From positions 4,508,318 to 4,572,317 of the forward strand of contig NW_023998464.1 in assembly GCF_014805625.2 (NCBI RefSeq): 64,000 bases of DNA. The letters run 5' to 3'. Shown here in pieces: positions 12,801-27,800 of this stretch (within the stretch, counting starts at the first letter, position 1; every line of letters begins with the position of its first letter). The DNA is from Glossina fuscipes. Taxonomy: Eukaryota > Arthropoda > Insecta > Diptera > Glossinidae. The notes beneath the pieces were generated by a model, which saw nothing but the letters and a program-made list of their open reading frames with translations, ran no database searches and was not told the origin of the DNA. A program made the position numbers and the translations under genes.

Positions 12801-15800
12801 TTCAAAAGTGTCTTTCTTGTTTTCTGCGTGGTGTTGCTTCCAAATATCGGCCTTGGGTTTGCGGGGCTCCCAGTTTTTCTCTTTGTTTACTGTGTTTTTA
12901 ATAGTGTGGTCGCGTGGTAATTTAAGAAATCATTTTTGATTACGTAATAAACTTTTTTGTTTTTTTCTTTCTTCACAAACTCTATTTTGTCCGCTGCTTT
13001 CTCACATGCAGTGTTTATTTACGTCACGTCGAACGAAAACAGGCCTTGATTCTGGGCGATTCATTGCTTGCTTACTTTGCGAGCGTTAAAGTCATACGAA
13101 GTTTGCAGGTATATAGATCCTTCGAGAAGTCTGTCGTCCCGACGGAGACAATGAATGTTTTCTCTTTGTCAAGTAAAAATCCCGTGAAATTGTGCGGAAA
13201 GTTTGAAAGAATTAAGACAATGTTCGATGAGTACCTAGAGCACACACCTTCTCCTCCAGCCTGTAAAAGACCAACGTTTAGTATAGCGTGCGGTACCTCA
13301 GCGCCGGGTTCGCCTTAATCTCATCCATGTTGCTCGCCACCATTCCTCTTCGTCCTCATCATCTACGATAAAACTTTTGGATCTGCCATTGCGGAGTCCG
13401 GTTAAGGTTTTGAATGTTCCATCCTTGCCTAAGACAAACATTAGCGTTTCCTCTATCATACTAACTATCATATTAGCTGATAACCCAAATTACAAAAATG
13501 GGAAAAACATACTTTTCGGAAAATTTATGAATGTTCTTCTTATGACGATTTTGCCTGCTCTGTTGCAATGCATAGATTTAATTACCTCAACTACCTATGT
13601 AATTCCAGATATCTTCACCGGATAAAATCCTCACTGCTTGTTAATCGTTAATGTTTTTTTAAGTTTGTCAATTCCGAACGAAAAATCTCCATACATCTCT
13701 CGCAGGTTTCTTTCAATGGCTCCGAGTCCTTCTGTGATATTGAAAACCGAAATCTCTTTGCTGGATACTTACGGCAAAATTTTTCAACTGCTGATTCCGA
13801 TTTAACTGTTAACTATCCGTATCTAATCACTGACTCGGTTTCGATTCCTAACTTGGTCGTTTGAGAAAACGACGTGTTACATGGATCCGAGGAATCCAAT
13901 ACGTAGTGATGTCATTCCATCATGCACACTCAAATCATGCTCTGATGTGCATGAAGCCAGGTGGTTTCTCTTTGTGTGAGAAGAGTAATTTCCTTATTCC
14001 AAATCACAAGTGTGGAAACAGACGTCACATTGAGAACTATAGAGGCATTGCCAAGTTGATTTTTTTACCTAAATTATTTGAGCGAATTGTTACTTAGCAC
14101 CCAGCTTTTGCTATCAAATCTTAGATTTCTCCATTGCTGCGTGGCTTTCGGAAAGGACTATCTACTGTTACAAATCTCTTACAATTCACTTGCCATGTTT
14201 TTTAGGCTTTTTCTAGTGGCTCTTGAAGAGATTTCGTTTATTCTGAATGTAGTAAGGAATTTGACTTAATTAACCATAACTTATTGATCTACAAGCTCCA
14301 CTCCTTTCGCACTTAGTGAACTGGATAAGCTCTTGTCTTCATAACAGGTCATTCAGGGTCTGTTTACTTCGTCACCTCGGCTGAATTTCCCGTAACGTCT
14401 GGCGACCCTCAAGGCAGACACTTAAGCACCCTTTTATTTAATCTGTACATTAATGGTCATCCCTCGGTGATTAGATCCATCTTTACCTCAATGACGATGT
14501 CAAGTTATTCTCTTCCTTCGCAATCGTATCAGCTTCAAATTAACTTAACTAGTTTGATTAGATGGTGCTCGGTAAGTTCTATAAAATTAAATCTAATTTA
14601 TTTTATTTATTCCATTTATACTAGAAACTCAACTAAACAAATAACAGTCGAGTTCAATTGGTTCTTAATGCAAAACTTATATTAATTGAGTATAAGCATA
14701 ATAAAACAAATAAGAAGAAAAAAAAAAGAAAAATAAAAAAGAAAAAAAAGCATGTACACTATCAGCATAGGAGCACACTTACAACCGGTACAGGACCAAA
14801 TTGCAAATGAACCCCTAAGCCATCGCAAACATGCATAAGCCTGGCAACCGATAATAAATTGACAATAATTCACTTTCGAAACGTAACGACTTTTTAAGGA
14901 TAAAAGCTAGTTTAAATACGACNNNNNNNNNNNNNNNNNNNNNNNNNNNNNNNNNNNNNNNNNNNNNNNNNNNNNNNNNNNNNNNNNNNNNNNNNNNNNN
15001 NNNNNNNNNNNNNNNNNNNNNNTAGACGTCATTTAGGTTCTTGCAAACGACTCTGAGCGGATTAAACAGCTCATAATTAAATTTACGCTGATTAAGCTTA
15101 ACCAAGATAAAGTGCCTCGAGAAGCGGTTAGGGACATTAAAGCTTATTTCACCAAGTAATGAAGGCGAGTCAATAGCACCATTTATTACTTTAATTAGAA
15201 AGGAAACGCCAAGAACAAATCTACGTTTCTCAAGAGACGGTAGGGACAGCAGAAGTAACCTATTTTCATACGGAGGAAGAGAGGCAATCGGATCCCAACC
15301 CAAATTTCTAAGGGCAAACAGCAAGAATTGCTTTTGAACAGATTCAATTGAATCTACGTAGCACCTATATGAAGGAGACCACACAACTTGGAGCTTTCTT
15401 TCTCAAGGAGGACGCCATTCAGTGCTAAGTAATTCATTGACTCACACAAGTTGGAAACCGCTGATTCGTTTATCGATCTAGGGGTTCTATTCACCAAAGA
15501 TTACGTTTTAATTTGCACATTGAGCTGTCTTTAAATAAGACTAGGTCCAGGCTAGGTTTCATTAGGAGGTCCTCCAAGGAGCTTAAGGATTTTCATGTTT
15601 CTAAATGGATATACATTTGCTGAGTTAGACCAATCTACATTACTTAGTGAGATAAGCTTTGATGTTCCTAACCGCTTCTCTGGGCACTTTCTCTTCATTA
15701 AGTTTAGTCAATGTAAATACAATTGTGAGCTGTTCAACCCGTTCAAAGGTATTTGCAGACACCTAAATGATGTCTATTATTTAATCTCAATATCGGATTC

Positions 15801-18800
15801 TTTAAATTCCATCAAAACAACTATACTTAACACTAAACGTACCGACGTACGTTCATCCTACCATGAGCAGTCAAATGACCGCTTCAAAAAAACGTATGTA
15901 TCTTAGTTAAGTGGATAGTAAACAAAATATTTTTCTGATGCTACAATAAAAACTCGATCCCCGCGTTTCGATGTATGTGTATTTTACGAAAAGTCAATAA
16001 GCTACATGATGATATAATAACGTTGAATGCGAGAAATTTTAAACAAAATTTTAAAAACGGTTATTTGACCGCGCATGGTACGTTTAGTGTTAATACGCAC
16101 GGTTTGTCTATGTCGTGTTTAAATTAACGTGCAATCCTAACATCTCACTATGACTCGAAAATTAGTTGGTTTTTTTTTGGCGCTATAGGTTGTCAAGCTT
16201 TTGCATTTTTGCAGTGACTTAGGGATTCACTTGCAATTGGGATCCATGCCGGTCGTGCGGGTACATCTGTTGTGTACATGCTTATTTCCTTCTTCTTTGT
16301 TTCTTATTTATAAAGGCATTGTTGTTTCTCCTTCTTTACTTCTTCTTATATACTTTGTATTAGTTTTTAAAAGAATTAGTATAATATTTGCTTTCAAGAG
16401 TCAATTGAACTCGGCTCATAATTTAGTTTAGCTGAGTTCCATGTGCAAATAAATAAATAATAAACAAATATATTTTTTAGAAATGCAATACGAAGTAATC
16501 AAAAAATTTAAGTTTAAAGGCTTACCACGTCAGTTTAGAGTCAAAGTAAAATTCCGATCAATTTTTAACTAAGATGGCCTCGATGGATCGAAAGAACTAC
16601 GTCAGCCGATGGATTTTTTAACACATGCTTAGGTTTTCAGTCGTACGTCTCAGTTTCCTATCTCTTGCTTTTAATAACAAATAAGAGAAACTTGAAAAAA
16701 GTACAGACCTAAGAAAAAGCGTTTATCTGGTCACCTCATCTTAATGTATAGCGTGATTCTACTTTTCCTCAATGAGCTTGATTCTCACATTTGCCGTACC
16801 TTAGGCGTTCTCTCAAAGTTTTTTCGTCATTTTATCGGTAGGTTTGACTAACTAATCCAGTTTCGTGAAAATGAAATTGTAAAAAATGTAATATTTTGAT
16901 GTATTTAATTTACTCTCTGCGCTAAAAATACTAAGCTAGACAACTGCAAATGAAGTGAATGTTTACAATAATTGCATTTAATTGATCAGATAGACAAAGA
17001 GCTAAGCAAACGCCACGAATCCAGATATGTTGGCGTCTTTATCGCAACTTTAGTCTTGGTGTCGGTTAATGCAAAGCTTTGCCGCTATAAATGAAATGCA
17101 ATATATAGTTGCAAAGAGACCCACATGTGCACGCACACAGATTAGAGCACTACACAGTGCAATTTTGTCTTTTTCTTTCAATTTTAATTCACTTAAAGAC
17201 ATGCGTTGGCTTAGCAGTTGCCGATCTTGCATATTTTTTTACAACTATTTTTTCTTAAGGATCAAGGACAGCATTGTTCACAAAATAATGTAAGAAATAA
17301 AAGAATTTTTTAACTTCTTGTGGACGGTGGCTGGCGTGAATGTTTTAAAGAGAAATGCAAAATTACTGGTATATATCACGTTCTCCTCCTGATCGTGGCA
17401 AACTCCAGACTTCTCTTTTTACTTTTGTCCATTTCAATAAAGATGTTTCATTTCTTTTGCGTCAACCTTGAGTAAATTTTATTTGAATGATTTTCTTACC
17501 GGCATCCCTTACGAACTCACGCCTTATTGATGTAATTATCATCAAATTTCCAAGATTATCCACGAGAATACGTTGGTATTTTTGGTTTACGGGTTAATAA
17601 CATCTAGTATTGGCTCAAGAATTCGCTTTTAGGTGGTATCGCGAACAGGTGCCTCAGTTAGTACACATTTCAGTAAAAGCATGAAAGTTACTCTTAAATG
17701 TCAATTTACACGCGTATGAATTCAATCAATGAAAAGAGTATTTCATGAAAGCTCAATACTTTTTATAACTAACATATCGTGCACGGTTTTGACCATTTAA
17801 AACGGATGAAAAACCAATACACTCCAAGTGTTGATGACCGAAACACAACAGTGTTTGAGTACAGTTTACGTCAATTCACCACCTTGGCCAAGTCCAACAT
17901 TCCAACAGCGATGTCACCTTTATTTTTTAGCCTAACTCAGGTCTTAAGATGATAAGCATTTAAAAAGAGGATTCAATTTTTTTCTTTTTTTTTCAGGAAC
18001 AGGAATAAATAAATAAATAAATGGAAAACAACGGAAGTGTTATGAAAAATTATTTGAATAAAATTTTCGTTTTCTTTTTTTAATTAAACTTGTTTACATT
18101 GTGTTTCCTAGCCATGCAACATATGCTTATTCTCACATATGGTCGTTAGCCAATTATGGGATTTCTATAATTTTTCAGGTTTTCATTTGTTTTACGTTTA
18201 TAGGCAAAATAAACGAACACGAGCCACTGCTGCTTTATGACAAATATTTGAAAATAATATTGTTTTTTTTTTGCAATTAAACATTTTCTGGTTTTCTCAA
18301 GAATCTAAAAGGCATCGCTATTGCGAGAATTGCCATTTTTTTCGTTAAGAATAAACTTGGGAATATGGACTGTTTCTTGACCAAGTTAGCATATTGTCCT
18401 AAAAACTTTCAATTTTATTGTCTGTCAAAGTTGAAATATGTCACAGAGAAAAATGTTGTAAATTTAGCATAAAGAAAGTAAAGACTCTCTCCACTAATAT
18501 GTATGGCTGTAAACATATTTCATTTCTCAATTCATTAAAAAACCGGTACAAATAACATAAAGCATAATGCATAATTCTGCAATGGCACACCCATAAAATA
18601 TAAAAAGAAGAAACAATAATGCGACAATCTTTAAACAACAACAAAAACCATAACGATAATGAAAAGTAGGGAAGACATGGCTTTGGTCGAATCTTTAGTA
18701 CTTCCCATAATCATTCAAGAACGCTGAGGAGAGAAGAGTACATATATCTTTAAATTTCTATAACTTGTCAATATAAATAGAAAAGGGGTATTAGCGCGTA

Positions 18801-21800
18801 AGCGCAATACTTTTGATAACTTGTTAAGACTTTTCAGTAGTTTAGGGTTAAAACTATTTCAGTCCTTCCAGTGATTAATGAACTAATTTAGATAGAAAGC
18901 AGTCACATGATCGCTTCGCTTTTATGTTTACTTCATCCGTATGTCCGTTCAGTGAAAACTGACACAACTTTAAAAGGCCGAAGACAAACGAACACTGTCG
19001 GATACGAAACGATTAAAAATCTATTTCTGCTTGTTTCAAACGAAATGGCAAAGTTAACGCACTCATGAGAGATGACTTTGAGAAAGCGCAAGCGTAAAAT
19101 TGTATGAACATTTTTTTAATTTATCTTTTTTTTTCTTTCATTGCAAACAGTAGTCGTTACAATTAAGCATTAATTTCATATTAAGTTTCATTTCATCGTT
19201 CGTTCAATGGAAACATTAAAAGATACTAAGCGCTACACACTTGTAGGCAGCGTTCATCTTATTTTATATGTTGTGTGTGGACAATACTGCTATTTGTACC
19301 ACTGTGTTCACAAAAGAAAGGAAACTTTTTTTTTAAAACAACTAAGACTATTTTTGTCGGGCAAAACCAACCTCGGATGTCCTGCACCACCTCGCCTAGT
19401 ACAATTTACAATTAATTGTTGTGATAATGTAGCAAAAATTACATTTTGCTTCCATCTAAAGGTATACTTTTTATAGGAGCCCTCATATGGAAGAGGGCCT
19501 AAAATGTCAGTTGACCTGATTTAAACTTAATAATGTTCATCTTCCCTCCGTATGGATCTTACCTTTCATGAGGTATCTTATAGTGAGGTTTGAAAAATAC
19601 AATTACTTAATCCAAACTTGGCACGCTTAATTCCTGTGTCAAGTTACTATTTCGAACCAATCTTTATCAAAAAATATTAAAAAATAGATCTTTTTGCCGT
19701 ACGAAGGTGGAATACAAAACATAAACGCATATGACACAGATTTGGTAGAAATGATTTGCTATTACGATCTATTTCATATTAAAAATGAGACCATTTTCAC
19801 ATAGAAGGGCTTACTTTTCGTAGGAAAGGTTATATAGGGAAAGCTTCAATATGTCAGTCCATTCGATTTGAATTTTTCATATCCATCTACAACGTCGAAA
19901 CGGCATTACTCAATGATTTTAGCTTAGAAATTTTAAAAACGACAATTTTTGTTCTCATAACGACTTTTCAAAATACGGCGTCTGGTGGGAAGTGATTGCA
20001 AATGTAATTTGTGTCAAACTGTTTTCAACACTACTCGTTCTTGCAACAAAATTCGTCGACATGCTAAACACTAAAATATCTCAAAAATTGCGAATTGTAT
20101 ATTGAACAAAATGATACAGGAACAGATGTCAGGGAGACAGACGGACGCGCAGGCTTCTATCAATTTAAAAAAATGATTCTAAAGTGATCGCTATAATAAA
20201 AGGTGGGCCTCTCTTAAGCCTTCCCGGTTTTACGTACGTACGCATTTAATATACTCTTTACAATTATGTATTAATGGATGAGTTGTGCAAAAATGGGGTT
20301 GAAGCGAATACTTTCTACAGTTGTTAAGCATTCAATTTATAAATATGAAGATATCGTGGCAAAATTGTGTATTTTTTTGATTACTGAAGTTCAGTACAAT
20401 CCTCCTTAAGTTAGTGGATTTGTTTAGTTATTATAAAATCTTTATCTCTTTTATTTATTTACCATACTATACCAGGTATGGATCCGCCCATCGCATGCCT
20501 GTGCAGTCAGCGTACGAGCCGCCTGCATGTGTTCAAAATGCAATGATGACAAGAGATAAGAAACCTTTCACTTACACTCCGGGTGGCATCGATTTATCTC
20601 AGATTAAATCTGAACGTATGGCTAAACGTTTGGCCCGGAATGCTCAAGCGGAAGGCGTAATCTCCGCACAGCAACAAAATCGACCTATACAGCCGCAATC
20701 GCCTGGTTCAGCCAGTCCATCTGCTAGCATGGGGGCAGCCGCTTTGGGTATGCCGTTTCAGGTGTTGCCTCCTGTTCAAGCAACACCGAGTATAACCGCT
20801 GGTAAGAATATAAATGGTGGCAATGCACCGGCTCCTCCCCCACCACCACCATCCTCCAATTTGTTAGCGACATCTAGCCTTGGAAGCTCATTTAATTCTC
20901 CGAATATAGCACGCAAGTCACCAACACAACAAACACAATTTGAGCCTCCTCCAATAGGTTTTCGACCAGAGATTAAAATACCGCCCAATCCCATGGCCGG
21001 TTTGCGGAAGGTGCCGCCACCTGTAGAAAGGAATAATTTCTGGAAAGATGAGTACATTAAAGAAAATTCGAAAAGTCCAATGCGCGATTCCGGCGACGAT
21101 GTTATTAACAACAATGATTATAATGCTGGCAACAATGGCCTCCAAACGCGTAATAGCGATCAGATGAATATCAATGATAATACTGATGGTGAGATGAAAG
21201 CATGTAGAAGGAATATATTGGACATCATATCTATGCTTATTGCTGGTTTTGACTCTTGGCCATGCTTAAACTAATCTGCTAAAAGATTCATTTGGTTCTT
21301 GGGTTCTATTCATAATTTCAGTCCATTATACTATGTGGGAGCTTAACTTAATATTAAACTTAAAATATCAAAGCAAAACGACTGAAATAGCTTTGCAAAT
21401 GCAATTAATTGAGTTAAGATTTTTAAGCACTAAATTTTAAACCCTTTTTTCATATACTGACGGTAGTCTTTCGTAAACATAGCTATTTACGTACCTAGGG
21501 ATTTTACAAAATTCCTTGATAACCACATTTTCAATTAGCTTTGAATCATTTGATTTATTTAGCATTTATCCAGCTTTTAAATATTCATTATATTGGGAAC
21601 ACGGCCCACCTTTTAGTACCCTACACCACTTCGCTTACCACAGTTGTCCAAATAACGGTTTTTTACATGTTTTGTTATATGGCAAGCAATCGACAAAGTG
21701 GTCCGATCCGAATCGTTTGCAATACCGTTCGTCAGTGTAATAAAAGGTCGGTCTATTTCAGTTCCTCCTGTGGATTGTGGATATATATTTTTACATCACA

Positions 21801-24800
21801 AGTGGTGTAGATTATAATGAGCAGAAAATGTTCATATTGTGAAATTGAAAATAAATTGTTTTATTATTATTATTATTATTAATTTCGCCAGAGAAATAAA
21901 TTCTAAGACTAAGCTCTTAAAAGCAATAGCATCTAAGGCTATCGGCTTTTATTAAAAACTCTACCGCACTTGAGATTCGAACCCACGACCACTGACTTGC
22001 TAGTCGAGATTCCTCGCCTTCGGCTACTCAGGCGGAAATTGTTTTTTAAGTTCTATGATTACTTATAAACAGATTTTAGTCGTTTTGCGTCAAAAAGTTT
22101 TAAAACATCATCAGCAATTCTAGAAACTTAAAAACTATCTTATGGTGACGGCTTAATTTTGTTATATAATACATTTTTAATTCATTGTTTAGTTCTCATT
22201 CGTGCGTCTTCCTTTATTAAATTTAAAAAAATAATAATAATAATTAGTTCCCAAATTTATACATTTAAAGGTTCTAAAAATCCGTTGGCTGTAAGTGCTC
22301 CCGCCAACACTAATCAATATCAACAATCCCCTAGTGCGAATGTCAATAACAATGCATACGCAATTTATCAACAACCACAACAAGAACAGCACACGTCTTC
22401 CATCCCTTCACAGCCAAGTACGCCTCAACCATATGCCATGCAGCCATCATCTGCCCCGAGCAAACCGCAAACAACACCGAAATCGGAATTTCGTAGTGTG
22501 GCAGCACCGCAATCGCCATCGGTACCAGTTTATACCCGGTACAATGACAGCCCCAGATCGCAATTGGACAATGCTACTCCTCCACAGAGCCCCTTCAAAT
22601 ATACTCAGCAGCAACAAGGACCGGGAGCAAACGTCTCACCTTTGGTCCAGCAGCAAAATACGCCATCTACAGCTTCTTCGGGAGCAGCTGCTTCACCTTC
22701 TCAAACGATACCGTGGCGTGGGCAACGTAGCAACCAACAACAAATATCTCACACAGCTTACAATAATAACGCGCAACAGCAGCAGCAATCGGATAATTAT
22801 AATAACACTCAATCACCAAAACCAGTAAGTAACAAAGTTCTCTATTGGAGACTTTGTTTATAACAAATATGACCTCTAAGCAGAGCAAAACTAAAATATA
22901 TTTTTTATAAAAATTGTATACGTTCACTGCCACCAAGCGGATGATGCTGTTTATTAATTATATTTGTTTTTGCGTAGACAAATGTCGGTTCTCTATATAT
23001 TGCGCCGTTGACCCCCCCTACCGAACCACAAGCTCAGCATATTGTACGTCAGCAAATGGTGCAACAACAGCAACAACAACAACAACAGCAGCGTCAAAGC
23101 CAGCAACCGCCGCAACAATTACGTTGGTTGACTTCGCAACCAGTAGCACGTGAGCAGCCAGAATGGGCACGTCCGGAAGAAAATGGCAATGTCGTGCCTT
23201 CAACAATTAATCGGATCAAATCACCGCCGCCCTCATCTTTAACCACAAATACAATGCAACATCAACAAACGGTTTATAGCAACGGCATGCACAACTTTGG
23301 CTCTCAAAGCTCTCAAAGCTCTCACGCTTCGCCCGGCCTACGTTTACAAATCAATACAGTGCCATCGGCTCAATTTAATAACAATATTGCTCCGAAGGTA
23401 AAGAAAATATTTTTGAAAAATATACGACGACGCTCTTCTTCTAAGGAAATTATTATCAAATGTAATTTTCTAGGAACGAATTATACCTATACAATTGGAA
23501 CAGACGCCCACCCACAATCCGAGTCAATTAAGTTTCAACAATCAATCAACAGCTGCTAATAATGGTAAGAAACAATTATTTCTGAAATATGAAAGTATTT
23601 TGAATGCATACTTGCACAGCTTAGAACGCGGATAGGAATATAGTATAATGTGGGTTAGTTTTTTTTTTTTTACCTATTTTATGTCCTTAAGGCGTCGTTT
23701 CTATTCGTTTTTATAAAATGTAATAGGACATTCCAGTGTTGATGATAACCACTGCCTATCGTGATTAATATACGAGACCTTTGCTATTATAAATTATTCT
23801 GACTGACACTTTCTCCATGATCCGCAGCTCCTGGATATATAATGCGGACACCCAATCAATTTGTGGATCAAGGTTATAATAGTTATGCAGGTCAGCAATC
23901 AACAACCACCCAACAACAGCAACAACTTATGACACCTATCGGTCAGCAATTAAATGCTCCACGTATGGTAATGCAGCAACAACAACAAGCGTCAACGCCT
24001 AGAACTCATATAATACCCATTGCTATTGAGGGTAACGAAGGTACCCGTGGACCCGTATCCAAGACTCCGGTTGTTATACAAAAGTGAGTATAATTTTATT
24101 GTAAATTTGCGATTTTCCTTATGCAAATAAGTAAAAATTGATTAACTTTAGACTTAAAAAAAATCTATCTTCTATAGCTTTTTTCTTTCTGTTAATTTAT
24201 TAAAAGCTCTTCTTTTGTATATTCTCTCTTAATATTCTTTCTTTGTATAATACTTAATAATGTGATATGAAATGAAATGAATGCTTCTAAAAAGTGGAAA
24301 TTATAATCTTGTAGTACATGACTGTCCACTTGAGGCTGAGATCAGATTTAGAAAAAATCGACTCAGGTAGTTTTGAGTTTGTTCATTAAGTCAAATATCG
24401 TCAAAAATCGAATTTTAATGATCCAAATTAAAAAACGACCAAAAGTGTATGTTGTCCTGGAAAAATGTGTTAAATGTTTGTTTAGCTCCATCATAATCAA
24501 AACATTCGAAGATCATCATCCATTATTCGCAGTGTACAATTTTTAATAAAAAAATCAATTAATTTATTTAATGTTTTTTCATTTCGCACTCTAGCTTTTA
24601 ACGTTAAAAATTCATACATCCCTCTTAAATTGAAATTTACTAAACACATTTTTTTAACGTCCAAATGCCAAACGTTTAACAATATTTATTTTAGCGATCA
24701 ACGTACACCTCCTGTGCAATCGAAATCTTTTAGAATTTTACAAAAAATCACAGACACTATTGGGGAGGGCAACGGCAACATGAAGGACTCTGCCGCGACA

Positions 24801-27800
24801 ATGCGCCATAGACCTGACAATTATATGGATGCCGAACCGCAATTACAAAAGCCGCAGTTTGCACGTCAAATGAGCGCTCAACAGGCACGAAATAGTCCAA
24901 CCGTTGAGCAAATGAGACGTTTGCAAATTGCTCACGAACAAGGTAATTTTGCTGTTTTTTTTTTTTTTTTTTTTTTCTAGTCTGATTTTCGTCATTCACT
25001 TCAAACGTTAGAAAGAACGGAAACTCTTAGATAAGAACCGAAAGAGCTTAATTCAAATTCAAATAAAACATGAAAGATAAAATTTTTTATCAATAAGTTC
25101 GAAACAATTGACAGCATCTGAAAGCATGTAAAAATGCCCATAGTTACATCCTCTTTCCAGTATAAGCGATCCAGCGTCAGCTACCAAAAAATTTGCGCTG
25201 TTGTCATAGGTAGAGCGAAAATTCGAAGACTTCGAGTATTCGTACAGGGGCATGTTCTAATTTAACTACCTGCAATGATTTGGATCTTTTATAAAGTGTA
25301 TAGAAAAAAGCATACGTTAACCAATCTTTCAGACAAATTCGTTTTTAAGCTTCTCACACCATTTCTGGTGCAAGGGTATGTAAAATTTATGCGGGCATTT
25401 GCAACACTCAGATGGACTTGAGATATACCCATCTTTTATAATACCGATCGAGTTGGTACCAATTCGTCTATCAATTTAAGCTTGCCTATCCGTCTCTCTG
25501 TCTTATTTTATCGTATTCAACCTATCGGCCGCAATTTTTTTAGATACGTCGATGGAATTTAATACACTGCCGGGCATGTTCTGACCTAACGTCGACGTTA
25601 TTGAAAAATTGGTCGGATCGGATCATTCGTTCGAAAAAACTCCCATACAATGCCCTATCTTGTTGGGTGGTGTAGATTAGGTATTTGGTGGTGGACCGTG
25701 GCCCTCTGTAGTGTTTTTACTTGTTTCGTATTATCTTCGTTTACATAATTGTTTCCTTCTTTCTTAACGCCAACTTCGCGTTCGGAAGAATCAAAATTCT
25801 TTTTTTTTTCTCTCTTGCTTTGTTAACGATTGCTGATAAGCATTTGTTAAGTAATAAAAATTTAGAAATTAAGATTAGTTTGAATTGTGAGAAATTAGAC
25901 TAGTTATGAATGTTATGAAAGTCGAAAAAATTTTATTTTTAGAAGGGGTATTATATTAAGACAACGAATAAAGGGACGCCAGACTATAAGATGTATGATT
26001 GCTTTGGAAAATTGAATGAAACCTTTGCTATATGATTGAAAAAGAGAATAAATTAAAAACTTTTGGCAAAATTTCATTTTAAATCTTATATTAGGAGCGG
26101 AGTGAGTTGCTTTGCGCTAAGACATTTTAATATAAATTGATTTGGAATGCATTTATCAAAGTTTTCAATTAATTCCTCCTTTCTTTTACTGGTGCTACTG
26201 ACACAGATCTTCTCGTTTGTTTATTATACTAAAAATCTACAAAAAGAAAAAAATAATAATAATTATAAAATAATAAAACAATATGAAATTCTTTGAATGC
26301 CCACTTTTAAATAATGTCGTGCTTCGTAAAATCTTCTTTCAGGTAACACACCAAGAACACAGGTGTCGACATTGAATCAGCAACATTATTTATACTAACT
26401 AAGGTAATAAAAACGATGAAGATCAAAGACCTTTCTTGCCGTGTAAGGAATCCTCTATAAATAATTGGGGTTAATGTCCACAAACATTGCTATACAAGTT
26501 TTCCTCTCGTCCCTTAAACTGCGACCTCTTTGTAAATATTAAAGAAACTTAGCCTTCGTATGGGACTAAATGAATGAAGAATGCACTCCGTGCACCCCGT
26601 GCTTTCTACGGATACACATTTTGCAATTATAGATACCTACTAATTATTGAAAAAAGCACACATTTATTTCTATGTCCACACAACCACATTAATTTCATCT
26701 CTTTTCTTCATTCTTCTTTCTTTTCCTCAGCCAGCAAAATCTTTTTAATTACTTCTTTGCAGCAAAACTATTGTCACGAGACGATTTCTTTAACCGTGGC
26801 AAAGAAAGCTACTGGCGCGGACCCATGTCCGGTAAATACGTTGTAAGGACGTAAAATTTTACCTTATCGACCGTCTAACTGCGCAGTGGCAACACTCAGT
26901 AACTAAGCCAGAATACTTATTAGAAAATTTCTTTGTTGGAAAAGCAGTTTATCTTTTCAGGTTAATTCGCAGTAGAGTTAGTCTCCCTAACACAGTCCTT
27001 TATACACCGCCGGATAATAACATGTATTTCTTTTCTTACATTCACTTCAATTTATTATAGATCCTCGCGTTACCTTTTACGCAATTATTTCAACTCATAA
27101 TACATATTGTTTGCAGTTATACGTACCCGCTTTAAAAGCATAAGTTACTATTATCCATGGACTGCGATGAGCGTACGTTCGCTCACAATGAAAGCTAACG
27201 CTGGAAGAAGGACAAAACGTAAGACGGACGTTAACAATGCATTTCGTCAAATCGGCGTCCGCAGCTGATTATCGACCTAAACCTCTCTATCTCGTCCGTC
27301 AGAGTCATATCTTAAATTAATTATCCTACTCTTAAGCTACAGAAAGAAACCTACTCTTAACCTACCAAAAAGAAACTCGAATTTGCCCCACACAACGTTA
27401 TCTGGGGATTTTAATTCTTTTGTAGGAAATTGACGAATAGTTATTATATAGAATCCACACTGTAATGCAAAACCCAAGAGTTATTATACCCATCACTGAA
27501 TGTTTTGTCAAAATGTTTGCAACGCCTGTAAGGAAGTCCCTAACATCCCTCAAAGTATATATATATTCGTGATCAGCATCAAATTCTGAATCGATTTAAG
27601 CATGTCCGTCTGTCCGTCTTGTCGTCTGTATCATGTCTTTTGTAAACATTCTCCTAGCCGCAAAAACATAGCTATCGACTTTGAATTTGGCAGACACATT
27701 GGATGTTCTTGCGCGTAAGTTGGCATGGAAAGTGAGCCACATCGCTTGAAGCGACGGTTTTTTCCAATTGCGCTATATTTTCGCATGATATACGTCTACC

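Larger units (their letters stand above)
5264..20475 (+). other. Intron 1 of the large gene (15.2 kb)
   Basis: Bounded by donor gtaagtg and acceptor accag. It is packed with repeats: microsatellites, SINE-like copies (7866-8030, 8149-8365, 9555-9808, 11001-11151, 12351-12532), muscoid repeats, and the non-LTR retrotransposon wreckage at 12.8-15.9 kb with the assembly gap. No host coding exon was recognised inside. Small alternative first exons could be hidden. Confidence 0.6.

Noticed and set aside
20776..21145. Minus-strand frames opposite exon 2
   Set aside because: Gly-rich shadows of the polyproline coding strand.
22295..22828. 177-residue plus-strand frame in another phase of exon 3
   Set aside because: Shadow of the Gln/Pro-rich coding frame. 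Splice phases support the other frame.
27165..27270. 33-residue GC-richer frame ('MSVRSLTMKANAGRRTKRKT')
   Set aside because: Short, isolated, with no splice sites in phase with the large gene. Could be part of a repeat; evidence too thin.
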